Positions 1-9,116 of a stretch of DNA of 64,000 nucleotides are shown piece after piece. Position 1 is the stretch's first letter; each line of letters opens with the position of its first letter. The DNA comes from Pachysolen tannophilus NRRL Y-2460. Lineage: Eukaryota > Ascomycota > Pichiomycetes > Alaninales > Pachysolenaceae. The notes under the pieces are model-generated. The model ran no database searches. It saw nothing but the letters and a program-made list of their open reading frames with translations, and was not told where the DNA came from. A program made the translations under genes and the position numbers. Location of the stretch: NCBI GenBank assembly GCA_001661245.1, contig KV454012.1, positions 62,001 to 126,000 on the forward strand, given 5' to 3'.

Positions 1-162
1 CTTTTGTATAATGAAAAAAAAAATAGAACAACAACTTTTACTTAGTTTGATGAGCATTTCATAGCATGATTTTTATCAAAATTAGATTTGAAACAGTTAC
101 CGTTAGAGACATCTTTCGATGTATCTATCCATCAATTTATCAATCTCTCGGTAAATATATAA

Positions 163-278
163 ATGTCTTTCAAGTACTTGATTCAATGTAAATTTTTTAT
201 TTTATTTTATTTTATTTTCATTCAATTCAATTCAATTCATCATTTTTAGATATATAAATATTTTTTATAAATTACATA
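163..278 (+). promoter_or_regulatory. Proximal promoter of the acetate-transporter-family gene
   Basis: AT-rich upstream stretch with TATA-like TATATAAA-type sequences near 165-172 and 250-258 and a short TTTTA-repeat tract at about 197-218. No recognised carbon-source response element was seen. The assignment rests only on position and the TATA-like sequences. Confidence 0.35.
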
Positions 279-1163
279 ATGGCTACTGACAATTCAACTG
301 CTGATAACGACATTCATTCTGTCAAGAGTGATAATCAGGAAGGAGAAGATAAAGAATTTAATCCAGAAGATGATTATAGAAGTTTACCTAAAATTAATAA
401 GACTCAAACAGGTGCTTCTACAATTCGTCTTGATAGAGATAATATTTATCTTAATGAAATTCCAATTCCAAAAGAAGATTTTCAAAATATGGTTTATGCA
501 TTTGGTGGTACTTTAAATCCAGGTGCTAGAAGAGCTCCATTAAGAGAATTTGGTAATCCTGTTCCAGCTGGTTTATTTTGTTTTTCATTGACTTGTTTTA
601 CTTTAGGTTTAATAGAATGTGGTGCAAGAGGTGTTACTGACCCTTCAATTTTAATTGGTTCATGTCTTTGTTCTTCTGGTTTAGTTTTATTTATTTGTGC
701 TATTTGGTGTCTTATTGTTGAAAATACTTGGGGTTCTGTTGTTTTATTTGGTTTTGGTGGTTTTTGGAGTGCTTATGGTATTATATTATGTGATACTCTT
801 TTCGGTGTTAGTTCTGCTTATGAAACAACTCAAGATTTTAATAATGCTGTTGGTTTATTATTTGCAGGTTATGTGATATTCTCATTTTTACTTTGGGTTT
901 GTACTTTTAAATCAACAGTTCCATTTTTTCTATTATTTTTCTTTGTTTGGTTTTTCATATTATTATTGGATATTGGTATATTTACTGGTCATACAGGTGT
1001 TACTAAAGCTGGTGGTGTTTTTTGCTTTATCACAGGTATCTTAGGTTTTTATAATGCTTTTTCAGGTATGGCTGATAAAAGTAATAGTTATTTTGTTGTT
1101 CATCCTTGGTTCATGCCAGGTGCTGCAAAACCAAAAGATATTGAAATGGAAGAAAGATTATAA
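279..1163 (+). CDS. GPR1/FUN34/YaaH (ATO) family acetate/ammonium transporter-like membrane protein
   Basis: A 294-residue plasma-membrane protein of the acetate transporter (Ato/AceTr) family, which moves acetate and related monocarboxylates and has been tied to ammonium export in yeasts. The family signature NPVPAGLF lies at residues 93-100, just before the first of about six hydrophobic segments that fill residues 95-270. A hydrophilic acidic N-terminus (1-70) and a short C-terminal tail with HPWFMPGAAKP complete the usual layout, and the length matches the family (about 280-300). The start is the first ATG, followed directly by a polar N-terminus. The next gene is more than 1 kb downstream on the same strand, so it is probably monocistronic. 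Which paralogue (Ady2/Ato2/Ato3 type) cannot be told from sequence inspection. Confidence 0.9.
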   Translation: MATDNSTADNDIHSVKSDNQEGEDKEFNPEDDYRSLPKINKTQTGASTIRLDRDNIYLNEIPIPKEDFQNMVYAFGGTLNPGARRAPLREFGNPVPAGLFCFSLTCFTLGLIECGARGVTDPSILIGSCLCSSGLVLFICAIWCLIVENTWGSVVLFGFGGFWSAYGIILCDTLFGVSSAYETTQDFNNAVGLLFAGYVIFSFLLWVCTFKSTVPFFLLFFFVWFFILLLDIGIFTGHTGVTKAGGVFCFITGILGFYNAFSGMADKSNSYFVVHPWFMPGAAKPKDIEMEERL

Positions 1164-1605
1164 ATATTGTTATTTTTATAACAATATTTTACTTTTCTTT
1201 TATTAAATTTATTTAACCACTTTTTTATTTTTATTTTTTGTCCAAGAGACTCAACTACATATATACTTTCAGAATAATATTTTGTTTTTTTAAATCACAT
1301 TATAACTTCTTCCCAGTAATTTCATCTATTTAAGCACATTTCAAGTCTTTTCCTCACCAACATAGAAACATCTTAAACTTTTTACTGCTATAACTTCAAC
1401 AATCCGGGGTCAAATTGAAAACATCTATTTTTTTTCAAATGCATGATTATGCAAGTAAATCGTAGTAGAGAAGACACTAGATAACTAATTATCTATATCT
1501 ACCATCATTACAATCAAAAAAAAAGAACAAAAGAAAGAACTCAAATCAAACTTGAAACTACCCTTTTTTGAACTACCAACTTAAATAGAAAATAATATGT
1601 ATTTT

Positions 1606-1637
<32 letters not shown>

Positions 1638-1737
1638 ATCTGTATATAATAACAATCTTGTACATAGAAATAGAGATAATGCATGAAATAATAGTTAGTT
1701 ACTATTACATTATGAAGGCGAAAATATATATATATTA
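1164..1737. other. Intergenic, no gene seen; (TA)n microsatellite
   Basis: Downstream of the acetate-transporter gene. It is AT-rich with T and A runs and a (TA)n dinucleotide tract at about 1610-1636. No ORF with coding character and no RNA gene were recognised. Confidence 0.6.
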
Positions 1738-2075
1738 GGAGCGTGAGCGTGCTCGCGCGCACACAACTACTATCTATCAGTGCACACAATTTGGTACTAG
1801 CAAGTACAAGTACGCACTTTTCCTACCGCACTTTTAATCTCAAGTGCTGTACCGCATTTGACTTCGCACATAAGAGTTTTAAAAACTTATAAGCGCACGC
1901 CCACATATACGCATTATAGTGTTGTTAGTGTGTACGCAGATAGAAAAACTAGTAAAGAAAAAATTACCCCCACATGTGCGCATTGCCACACACAAAGAGC
2001 GCGCGCACTTCTAAACGCGCTTTGATCCGAATGTTGTGTGACGATAAGCGCCGATAAGCAAACATAAAAAACTAT
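1738..2075. promoter_or_regulatory. CG-containing island rich in CGCA motifs upstream of the 2311 gene
   Basis: In an otherwise AT-rich intergenic region this stretch carries about eleven CGCA/TGCG-type motifs, for example CGCGCACAC near 1755, TACGCAC near 1812, TACCGCAC near 1826, GCGCACGCCC near 1892, TGTGCGCA near 1975 and GCGCGCGCAC near 2000. An inverted GAGCGTGCTC lies near 1745. It sits 240-570 bases upstream of the next plus-strand ATG, followed by a (TA)n tract (2101-2146). A clustered transcription-factor binding region is the simplest reading; the factor is unknown. Confidence 0.35.
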
Positions 2076-2310
2076 AAACACGTTCTATAAACATAAACCT
2101 ATTTTGTGTAATATATATATTTATATATATATATATATATATATTTAATTGAATTTATAAACAATATTTATTTATTTATTTTAATCATCGTTCACTTAAT
2201 AAAGCTAAAGCTTGAGCTACTGTTTTAAGCCAAATTCTTTAAACAACTTTCCAAATCTTTTTTCTTTTTTTTTCTCGTTTTCTCGTGTTCTCCGTGTTCT
2301 CCGTGTTCTT

Positions 2311-2928
2311 ATGTTTCAATCATTCGCTGCATTCTTTAAATCAAAACCACAAAACAGTATTAATAATACCGACAAGAATAATAATAATAATAATAGGAAT
2401 AAGAATAATGTCATTACGATTCCGAGAACTATAGAGATTACTGTTAATCAAGTTGAAGATGAGGATGATTTCATGGAAATTAGAACTCGGAAGAAATCGT
2501 ATTTGGAAGTTGCTAAAGATGCTCTAGTTAATCCTGGTAGAAATTTTGATAATTTTGATAATCCAATTATCTCTATTGATGGTGTTTTGAATAAAAACCA
2601 AAATTCAGCAATTTCAAATTCTAGCAGCGCTCGTACTGGTACTGGTACTGCTAGCGCTATTGGTGCTGGTAGTGCTACTACTGCCACTGGTAGCGCCACT
2701 GGTAGTGCTACTATAGATAATATAGATGAAGATCTGTTAGCCGCCTCGGAAACAATTTTGAAAAATTCTTCTTCGTCAACAGATTTTGATAATATCAATT
2801 ATAATTTGAAAAAATCTAATCGTCATAATTTAAAATTGAAAAATAAGAAAAATCCAGCTTATTATAAAGCAATGAAAGTTCATAGAGTTAAAAAGAAGGA
2901 TAACAGTAATAATAATAAAAGTTTATAA
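2311..2928 (+). CDS. Hypothetical protein with basic C-terminus and Asn/Gly-Thr-Ser repeats
   Basis: A 205-residue protein that I do not recognise. The frame is open upstream to 2212 but only through a TTG; the first ATG is at 2311 and gives an N-terminus MFQSFAAFFKSKP. It contains a polyasparagine stretch (about residues 25-40), a segment RTRKKSYLEVAKDAL near residues 55-70, a low-complexity TGTGTASA-type repeat (about 108-138) and a strongly basic tail (about 165-205, KKNPAYYKAMKVHRVKKK). There is no signal peptide or membrane segment. Codon use looks like that of its neighbours. The basic tail suggests nucleic-acid or ribosome association, but that is only inference. Confidence 0.6.
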   Translation: MFQSFAAFFKSKPQNSINNTDKNNNNNNRNKNNVITIPRTIEITVNQVEDEDDFMEIRTRKKSYLEVAKDALVNPGRNFDNFDNPIISIDGVLNKNQNSAISNSSSARTGTGTASAIGAGSATTATGSATGSATIDNIDEDLLAASETILKNSSSSTDFDNINYNLKKSNRHNLKLKNKKNPAYYKAMKVHRVKKKDNSNNNKSL

Positions 2929-3292
2929 ATTAACTAACTAACTGAATGAATGATTGATTGATATTGTTTGATATCAATAATTTTGCAACAAACACATATC
3001 TTTTCCTCTTCTTCTTTTCTTCATTTAATTCTTTTTTATAATACACTAGTTGTTTTTTTTTTTGTCTTTATTATTTATTATTTTTTTAAAAACCTCTTAA
3101 CTTTTGAAGAAGAAGATATTCAAAACCAAAAAAAAAAAGAACCGATGCTGATGATAATCACTTTATTATTATCTTATAATATTTTTATTTATAATTAACA
3201 CTCTTAGATTTTTATTGTTTCAATTAATGCCCTCAATTAATAACGAATTGTTTATTATTATTATTATTATCATTTTTAAAAAAAATAAATAT
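2929..3292. other. Convergent intergenic region, nothing recognised
   Basis: Lies between two convergent genes. T- and A-rich, with trinucleotide ATT repeats near 3252-3272. The 76-codon reading frame here is low-complexity hydrophobic sequence without coding character. It probably holds both 3' UTRs. Confidence 0.6.
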
Positions 3293-4159
3293 TTAGATCA
3301 AATCATTAACATTATGATTTTTAAATTTCTTATTTGCTCGATCATAACTCTTGATTAAAAATCTATTCCCTATAACACTGAATTCTATTAATTCTTGATC
3401 ATTTATTGGTAAATAAAATCCAAATATAGTATTTCTCTTGGATATAATTCTGATACCACCAATTTTTTCCTTTGAAGTATAATTAACAGATAGTGTTGGA
3501 ATTGGAATATTAATATCATCTTTCCAATTATTATTTCTCGGTGTCACTATTATAAAATTATATTGTGATTCCCATATTACTATCCCAGCAATTCCAACAT
3601 TATTATATGTAGATGATTTTATTACTGTAATAAATGATCCTATAAGATCAGCAGAAGATAATTTTGATAACAGTGCTTGCACATTTGGTAGCTTATTATT
3701 AGATACTGACAACAAATTTTTAAGATACGAATTCCATAATTCATTAATCTTGATGAAATCTTCAAATTTTAAAATCTCATTAAACTCTTGAAAACTTTCA
3801 ACACTATTAGTGGTACAAGATAACTTTTTATTCAAGTTTTTTTGTAATTTTAAATTATTCTTGATGAACGTCTTAAACTCATTTCTTGTACGAAGTCCAT
3901 TAAACTTATTATTATTATTATTATTATTATTACCAGTATTACTGGTTATCTGTCTCAATATACTCAATGACTTCTTCTTTCTTTTCTTATTCTTTGACGT
4001 ATTATTATCACCTTCTGTCGGTTTCAATATTAAATAGTTTTTTTGTGATCCAGTGAGAGAATACCTTGAATCCAACAGGTCAACTATCTTCTTTTCATTG
4101 TTGAAATTAGAGCACCTGGATAAAAGCTTATACTCTATAGAATCTTTCGAATTGTTCAT
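3293..4159 (-). CDS. POP4: RNase P / RNase MRP protein subunit Pop4 (Rpp29 family)
   Basis: A 288-residue nuclear protein, a core subunit of RNase P (tRNA 5' maturation) and RNase MRP (rRNA processing). The conserved Rpp29/p29 Sm-like barrel is in the C-terminal half: LIGSFITVIKSSTYNNVGIA, then GIVIWESQYNFIIVT and KRNTIFGFYLP, ending with GNRFLIKSYDRANKKFKNHN. The N-terminal half is basic and Asn-rich, with KNKKRKKKS near residues 57-65. Length agrees with yeast Pop4 (279). The start chosen is the ATG at 4159; the frame is open upstream only through a TTG and three direct copies of TTGAAGATATTA-like sequence. A six-codon upstream ORF (4206-4186) precedes it. Confidence 0.92.
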   Translation of the reverse strand: MNNSKDSIEYKLLSRCSNFNNEKKIVDLLDSRYSLTGSQKNYLILKPTEGDNNTSKNKKRKKKSLSILRQITSNTGNNNNNNNNKFNGLRTRNEFKTFIKNNLKLQKNLNKKLSCTTNSVESFQEFNEILKFEDFIKINELWNSYLKNLLSVSNNKLPNVQALLSKLSSADLIGSFITVIKSSTYNNVGIAGIVIWESQYNFIIVTPRNNNWKDDINIPIPTLSVNYTSKEKIGGIRIISKRNTIFGFYLPINDQELIEFSVIGNRFLIKSYDRANKKFKNHNVNDLI

Positions 4160-4333
4160 CTTCAATAATATCTTCAATAATATCTTCAATATAATTTCAA
4201 CTTCATATTAATTTAAATTGAAAATTTTTTACTTTATAAAAAAGGTGAAAAATTAAATAAAAAAAAAATTAACCAAAAAGAAAAAAGAAGAGATAAATTT
4301 TATAAATCATATTTACAAACAATAAATACGCAA

Positions 4334-6091
4334 ATGATCAAAAGTTTGTTGTTTTTGAAACCCCCAGCCGCGAGGAGGGCTCAGTTAGTTTCTTATTCAT
4401 GCTGCTGGCTACGACCATACAGTTCATCATCATCAAAACCGCCTTTCAAATATGCGGATATTCCATCAACTAAAGAAACTTTAGAAAATTTTCCAAATCT
4501 TGAAGGCTTCATCAATATTGATGCTGGTACCAATACTTCCGAAACGCATAATGAGGCAACTACTACTGGCCAGGTTAGTGATCCATTTGATTTCTCTGAT
4601 ATTCCTTTTTTCAAAGATGATGATATTCCGAAATTGAGTGGTTTACGGACTTCAAATGATAGCTTTAACACTTTTAATCCCAGAGTGGATGGTGATGAAT
4701 TATCAGGAATCGATTTTAATAGACTGTACGGTGCAAATGAGGTATTGGATATTCCAGGAATAGAAAAGCTTTTGAAAGATAACAATTGGGATGATGACAA
4801 GGCTTATGTTTCTGATATTCCACCAGAACAAAGTAACCCCATTATTGATATTAAGCAAAAACACAACAAGCTAAACGTTTCTGATTTCAAAAAATTTAAA
4901 CAGCTATTGAATGGTGATGTTAGTAATCCGAAAAATAAGTTAATTGATTTATATAAAATTGTTACTTCTAAAGATCCAGTAGTTTTAATATCTAGTTTCC
5001 ATAATCCATACATCAATTTGGCATTGGAAAATTATATATATGATCATACACCAGTTACTCATACACCACATAGTCATGTTCCAAGAAGATTAATTTTTTA
5101 TAAAAATAATCCATGTATCGTTATTGGGAAAAATCAAAATCCTTTTAAAGAATTAAATTTGCATTATTCTAACCTTAAAAATTTTTCGTTGTTAAGAAGA
5201 AACTCTGGTGGTGGTACTGTTGTTCATGATTTAGGAAATATGAATTTTTCATTTATAGATAGAAAGGAAAAGTTTAACAGAACTCATTTTACAGATTTGA
5301 TAAGTGGAAATTTGAATGAACTAGTTGGACAGGAAGATATCATGATATCTCAAAATAAGATAGTGATGCCCAAATCTTATTTGTCTACAAATGAAAAAGG
5401 TGATATTATCAACAAGGTTAACGAAAAGAAAATTAGTGGGTCAGCTTTCAAATTATCCAAAGGAAAATCATTACACCATGGAACAATGTTACTAAATGCA
5501 GACTTGAAAGCTTTGAAAAATTGCTTGAATTTACATGAGAATAAAAAAACTTTAATAAAATCAAAGGGTACCGATTCGATTTCATCTCATGTTGAAAATT
5601 ATGATATCGATGAAGATTTATTCATATATTCTTGTTATCAAACTTTTATAAAAAATTTCTGTGATACTGAGGAATCATCTTTAAAGATTGTAATATTAGA
5701 TAACTTTAGTAATTTGCCAGTTGAAGTAATCGATTATTCAAGGAAAATTCAAAAATGGTCATGGGTATTTGGAAAGACTCCAGATTTCACTCAGTACTTA
5801 TATAATAATAAGTATAGATTTAAAATCGAAGTAGAAGTTAAAAGTTGTTATATCAAAAATTTTAAAATTGAAAAAATGTTTAATCCTGAATCGTTACCAA
5901 ATTTAAGTTTAAAAATTGATTCAGCATTTGCTGAACTCAATACTTTAATTAATGTTGATGAAGAAAGAATAAAGTTCCATGGTGAAGATTTGAAGAAATT
6001 TATTGATGATGAAGAGTTGAAAAATTGGATAAGTTGGGAGATTGACTATAATATTGACTACCAAAACTTCAACATATCGATTGACGAATAA
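4334..6091 (+). CDS. LIP3: Mitochondrial lipoate-protein ligase A family protein (Lip3/Aim22)
   Basis: A 585-residue protein of the LplA family, needed in yeast for lipoylation of the E2 subunits of mitochondrial 2-oxoacid dehydrogenases. The N-terminus (MIKSLLFLKPPAARRAQLV) is basic and Ser-rich, like a mitochondrial presequence. Catalytic-domain landmarks: SSFHNPYINLALENYIYDH (about 217-235), IFYKNNPCIVIGKNQNPF, the RRNSGGGTVVHD lipoyl-AMP loop (about 289-300) and KISGSAFKLSKGKSLHHG (about 365-382) with the expected lysine. It is longer than S. cerevisiae Lip3 (409) because of an acidic linker at about 40-200. The last 369 bases reappear after the N gap (6273-6641). Confidence 0.9.
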   Translation: MIKSLLFLKPPAARRAQLVSYSCCWLRPYSSSSSKPPFKYADIPSTKETLENFPNLEGFINIDAGTNTSETHNEATTTGQVSDPFDFSDIPFFKDDDIPKLSGLRTSNDSFNTFNPRVDGDELSGIDFNRLYGANEVLDIPGIEKLLKDNNWDDDKAYVSDIPPEQSNPIIDIKQKHNKLNVSDFKKFKQLLNGDVSNPKNKLIDLYKIVTSKDPVVLISSFHNPYINLALENYIYDHTPVTHTPHSHVPRRLIFYKNNPCIVIGKNQNPFKELNLHYSNLKNFSLLRRNSGGGTVVHDLGNMNFSFIDRKEKFNRTHFTDLISGNLNELVGQEDIMISQNKIVMPKSYLSTNEKGDIINKVNEKKISGSAFKLSKGKSLHHGTMLLNADLKALKNCLNLHENKKTLIKSKGTDSISSHVENYDIDEDLFIYSCYQTFIKNFCDTEESSLKIVILDNFSNLPVEVIDYSRKIQKWSWVFGKTPDFTQYLYNNKYRFKIEVEVKSCYIKNFKIEKMFNPESLPNLSLKIDSAFAELNTLINVDEERIKFHGEDLKKFIDDEELKNWISWEIDYNIDYQNFNISIDE

Positions 6092-6125
6092 GAAAAAGTC
6101 AAAGTCAAAGTCAAAAAAAAAAAAA

Positions 6126-6272
6126 NAANNNNNNNNNNNNNNNNNNNNNNNNNNNNNNNNNNNNNNNNNNNNNNNNNNNNNNNNNNNNNNNNNNNNNNNN
6201 NNNNNNNNNNNNNNNNNNNNNNNNNNNNNNNNNNNNNNNNNNNNNNNNNNNNNNNNNNNNNNNNNNNNNNNN
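6126..6272. other. Assembly gap (N run)
   Basis: Runs of N begin in an A homopolymer 35 bases after the LIP3 stop and end at a second copy of the LIP3 3' end. Because the two flanks are the same sequence, the gap is most likely a placeholder between two overlapping contigs and no real DNA is missing. Confidence 0.95.
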
Positions 6273-6641
6273 GGTCATGGGTATTTGGAAAGACTCCAGA
6301 TTTCACTCAGTACTTATATAATAATAAGTATAGATTTAAAATCGAAGTAGAAGTTAAAAGTTGTTATATCAAAAATTTTAAAATTGAAAAAATGTTTAAT
6401 CCTGAATCGTTACCAAATTTAAGTTTAAAAATTGATTCAGCATTTGCTGAACTCAATACTTTAATTAATGTTGATGAAGAAAGAATAAAGTTCCATGGTG
6501 AAGATTTGAAGAAATTTATTGATGATGAAGAGTTGAAAAATTGGATAAGTTGGGAGATTGACTATAATATTGACTACCAAAACTTCAACATATCGATTGA
6601 CGAATAAGAAAAAGTCAAAGTCAAAGTCAAAAAAAAAAAAA
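6273..6641 (+). repeat. Second copy of the LIP3 3' end (369 bases), probable unmerged contig overlap
   Basis: Bases 6273-6641 repeat 5757-6125 at a constant offset of 516, including the last 112 codons, the stop (6605-6607) and the AAGTCAAAGTC tract that leads into a poly-A run. I see no differences before the A run. The copy has no start of its own and begins exactly at the gap edge. It is therefore best read as the overlapping end of the next contig, not a gene duplication. Confidence 0.88.
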
Positions 6642-6747
6642 AAACTAGTATATATATATAAATGGTCATTAAATTATAACATTAATAGAAATATAAAAAA
6701 AAAAGAATATAGAATTATAGAATTGAAAGATGTTAATAGTAATACAT

Positions 6748-8205
6748 TCATATTTTAACATTTGAATTTCCGTGAGTTTCATTAGTTTGTTGATGCAGAT
6801 CATGGGTGAAATTTAATACAGCGCTGAAATTTTTCCATTCAGGATCATCTGATCTATGATATGGATTATCGTTAATTATATTTTCATTGTCATTCAAAGA
6901 AGAATCTTGTGGAAATTTTTCATGTTCGTTATGAGAATAAGTCATTTTTAAATTTCCTTCGATACTATTGTAAATAACTCCTAATTTCGATTTACAGTCG
7001 AAAATGTTTTTATTATTTGTTAGTTCTGCTTTCTTGTAGTGATTGTCTTGTCTACAATAATAACTTAATACAAAGTTGCCATTCTGGCTTATATCTCTTC
7101 TTTTCCTAGAAAATTGATAATTGGTTAAAGCTGATATCTTCATAATATATTTTTCAAAAATTTGATCATTAATTTTTTTCTTCAAGTAAAAAGCTTCATC
7201 TAAATTACTTAATTTAGGAACAACAAGGTATTCATTAATCATTGTTGGTAAATCTTTAACTATGGAGAATTTATAATTTTTAAAATATTTATAAGCTTGA
7301 TTTGAAAGACTTGCATTAATAGCATAAATATTAAATATAAAAGTTATTTCATCTTGTAATTTTGAAGAATTTACTTCATTCAGTTTGATATAGTTTCTCA
7401 TCATTTCAAAATTTTGTAATTTAATAATCAATTGATCCAATATTTTTTTGTTATTTTGAATTAAGAAAGAATTAGAATCTGGTTGATTAACTATAATTAA
7501 CCCAAATTTCTTTTCAATATATATGCTTGCAATGGATAGTAAAGGTGATGATACAAGATTTAATAAGCTCATCACAGTAGATGATTCTATAATACTAGTA
7601 GGTTGAACCAACTGAATAAAATCAGACATTATACTCTCATCCTCATAAGATACATTATCAACAACATTTAAATCTTTACTTTTACTTATAGTCTTAGCCC
7701 CAATTGATATGAAATCAAAACCTTTTGGAAACCTAGAAATTTCTGTTGCAGAAACAACCGTTTGAAATATAAGTTTAGTATGATGTCCCTTTATCATAGA
7801 ACAACTCACCAAATAATTTAAAAACTCTGTAGAATTATAAAATTTTTTAAAATCTTGTTCTTCCAGGTTATCTTTTATAATAGCTGCAGAAGTATTAGAA
7901 TCATTTTGAATACTTCCAGTTGTTATTGATTGTAAACTAAGCTCTGGTGCAATCCGTTCTTCTAACGACAGAAACCCAAGTCTTCTTCTCTTATTTGTTC
8001 TTTCCCTCTTATTCTTCATTCTCTTTTTTTGTCGGCATTTGAAACACCATTTATACTTGTAATCATCTACATCGTTTTGAAAATTACAATCACATTTATT
8101 ACATTTTTTAATTGAATTATCCATAACAGTTTCATCATTTATCTCTAGCTGAGAACTCTCTGTGGAATTGAAATTCACTATGCTATTAAAGGCTGATTGA
8201 GCCAT
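6748..8205 (-). CDS. Uncharacterised protein with N-terminal C2C2 zinc-finger-like motif and basic patch
   Basis: A 485-residue protein that I cannot name. Near the N-terminus, cysteines C35, C38, C54 and C57 (plus C40) form a CxxC-x15-CxxC arrangement, KKCNKCDCNF ... YKWCFKCRQKKR. A very basic run follows (about 58-76, KNKRERTNKRRR) that could be a nuclear localisation or nucleic-acid-binding segment. The remaining 400 residues look folded and mildly hydrophobic without repeats or membrane spans, and the last 40 residues are polar. Similar short CxxC...CxxCRxxxR motifs head a number of fungal putative nuclear proteins, so a regulatory role is possible but unproven. The ATG at 8205 is followed by a polar leader. 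Confidence 0.65.
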   Translation of the reverse strand: MAQSAFNSIVNFNSTESSQLEINDETVMDNSIKKCNKCDCNFQNDVDDYKYKWCFKCRQKKRMKNKRERTNKRRRLGFLSLEERIAPELSLQSITTGSIQNDSNTSAAIIKDNLEEQDFKKFYNSTEFLNYLVSCSMIKGHHTKLIFQTVVSATEISRFPKGFDFISIGAKTISKSKDLNVVDNVSYEDESIMSDFIQLVQPTSIIESSTVMSLLNLVSSPLLSIASIYIEKKFGLIIVNQPDSNSFLIQNNKKILDQLIIKLQNFEMMRNYIKLNEVNSSKLQDEITFIFNIYAINASLSNQAYKYFKNYKFSIVKDLPTMINEYLVVPKLSNLDEAFYLKKKINDQIFEKYIMKISALTNYQFSRKRRDISQNGNFVLSYYCRQDNHYKKAELTNNKNIFDCKSKLGVIYNSIEGNLKMTYSHNEHEKFPQDSSLNDNENIINDNPYHRSDDPEWKNFSAVLNFTHDLHQQTNETHGNSNVKI

Positions 8206-8381
8206 TTTCCAATCATCCTATTACATTAAAGTATATATATATATGAATATATGAATATATATTTAAATGTATTATAATTTAAAGGTATTATTGAATTTTT
8301 TATTTATTTCTCAAATGGTGAAACTAAACTATTTTATTGTTACTATTAATTAAAACTAATTTCAAAACACAATAATAGATA

Positions 8382-8993
8382 ATGTCGGATATAATATCAC
8401 ATAAGAAGCAAATCAGGATCAAGAATAATATCAGCGATAATAGAAGGAGAGCTTTGAAAGAATTTTATAAGTTACAACAACTGAATAAACAGGAATTGAA
8501 TAATTTAAATACTATACGTGAAGATGATGGTAGTAGGAATGGCAATGGGAACGAAAATGGCAATGGCAATAACAATGGCAATGGCAAACTGGAACCGGAT
8601 TATAATAGTACTAATGATGAGGACTCAAATGATGCATTGAACTTGGAGAATTTTGATAAATATGTCAAGGAGAAAGATTTTAGGAAATTATTACTGAAAG
8701 AGAATTTAATAACAGAAGAATTAAATATCAATCAAGGTGAAATTAAATCAATAATTTATAATAACTATTATGAATTGATCAAAATTAGTAACTATTTGGA
8801 AAGCTTGAAGAAAGGAGGAGATTCGAAGGATATAAATAAGAAAACTACAAGCAATGTTATATTAAATGATGATGCCAAATTTACTGTAGGAGATGAAGAT
8901 AGTGATGAAGATAATGAAGACGCTTTTATCAAAAATTTAAATAGGATTAAAGAAGGAATTAGCGCAATTAAAAATACAGACTTTACTATATAG
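8382..8993 (+). CDS. VPS51: GARP tethering complex subunit Vps51
   Basis: A 203-residue protein matching Vps51, the small subunit of the GARP (Vps51-52-53-54) complex that tethers endosome-derived vesicles at the late Golgi. Diagnostic features: the N-terminal SHKKQIRIKNNISDNRRRAL and LKEFYKLQQL (about residues 7-45), then FDKYVKEKDFRKLLLKENLI and a helix ending IIYNNYYELIKISNYL (about 125-142), as in the Vps51/Exo84-like family. An Asn/Gly repeat coded by GGCAAT-type units (residues about 50-70) and an acidic C-terminus make it longer than the S. cerevisiae protein (164). Its promoter is a short divergent region shared with the 8205 gene. Confidence 0.88.
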   Translation: MSDIISHKKQIRIKNNISDNRRRALKEFYKLQQLNKQELNNLNTIREDDGSRNGNGNENGNGNNNGNGKLEPDYNSTNDEDSNDALNLENFDKYVKEKDFRKLLLKENLITEELNINQGEIKSIIYNNYYELIKISNYLESLKKGGDSKDINKKTTSNVILNDDAKFTVGDEDSDEDNEDAFIKNLNRIKEGISAIKNTDFTI

Positions 8994-9116
8994 ATATTGC
9001 TAATACATTAGAATGTCATTTTACCTAATCTAAAATCATAAAAACCCAATACTGTAAATATAAAAAAATGGTAACATAAAAATAAAGTATGATATTTTTT
9101 TTTCTTTTTTCAGCTT

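Noticed and set aside
6392-6607. A 71-codon frame starting MFNPESLPNL as a separate gene
   Set aside because: It is the repeated 3' end of LIP3 after the gap, without its own promoter or start context.
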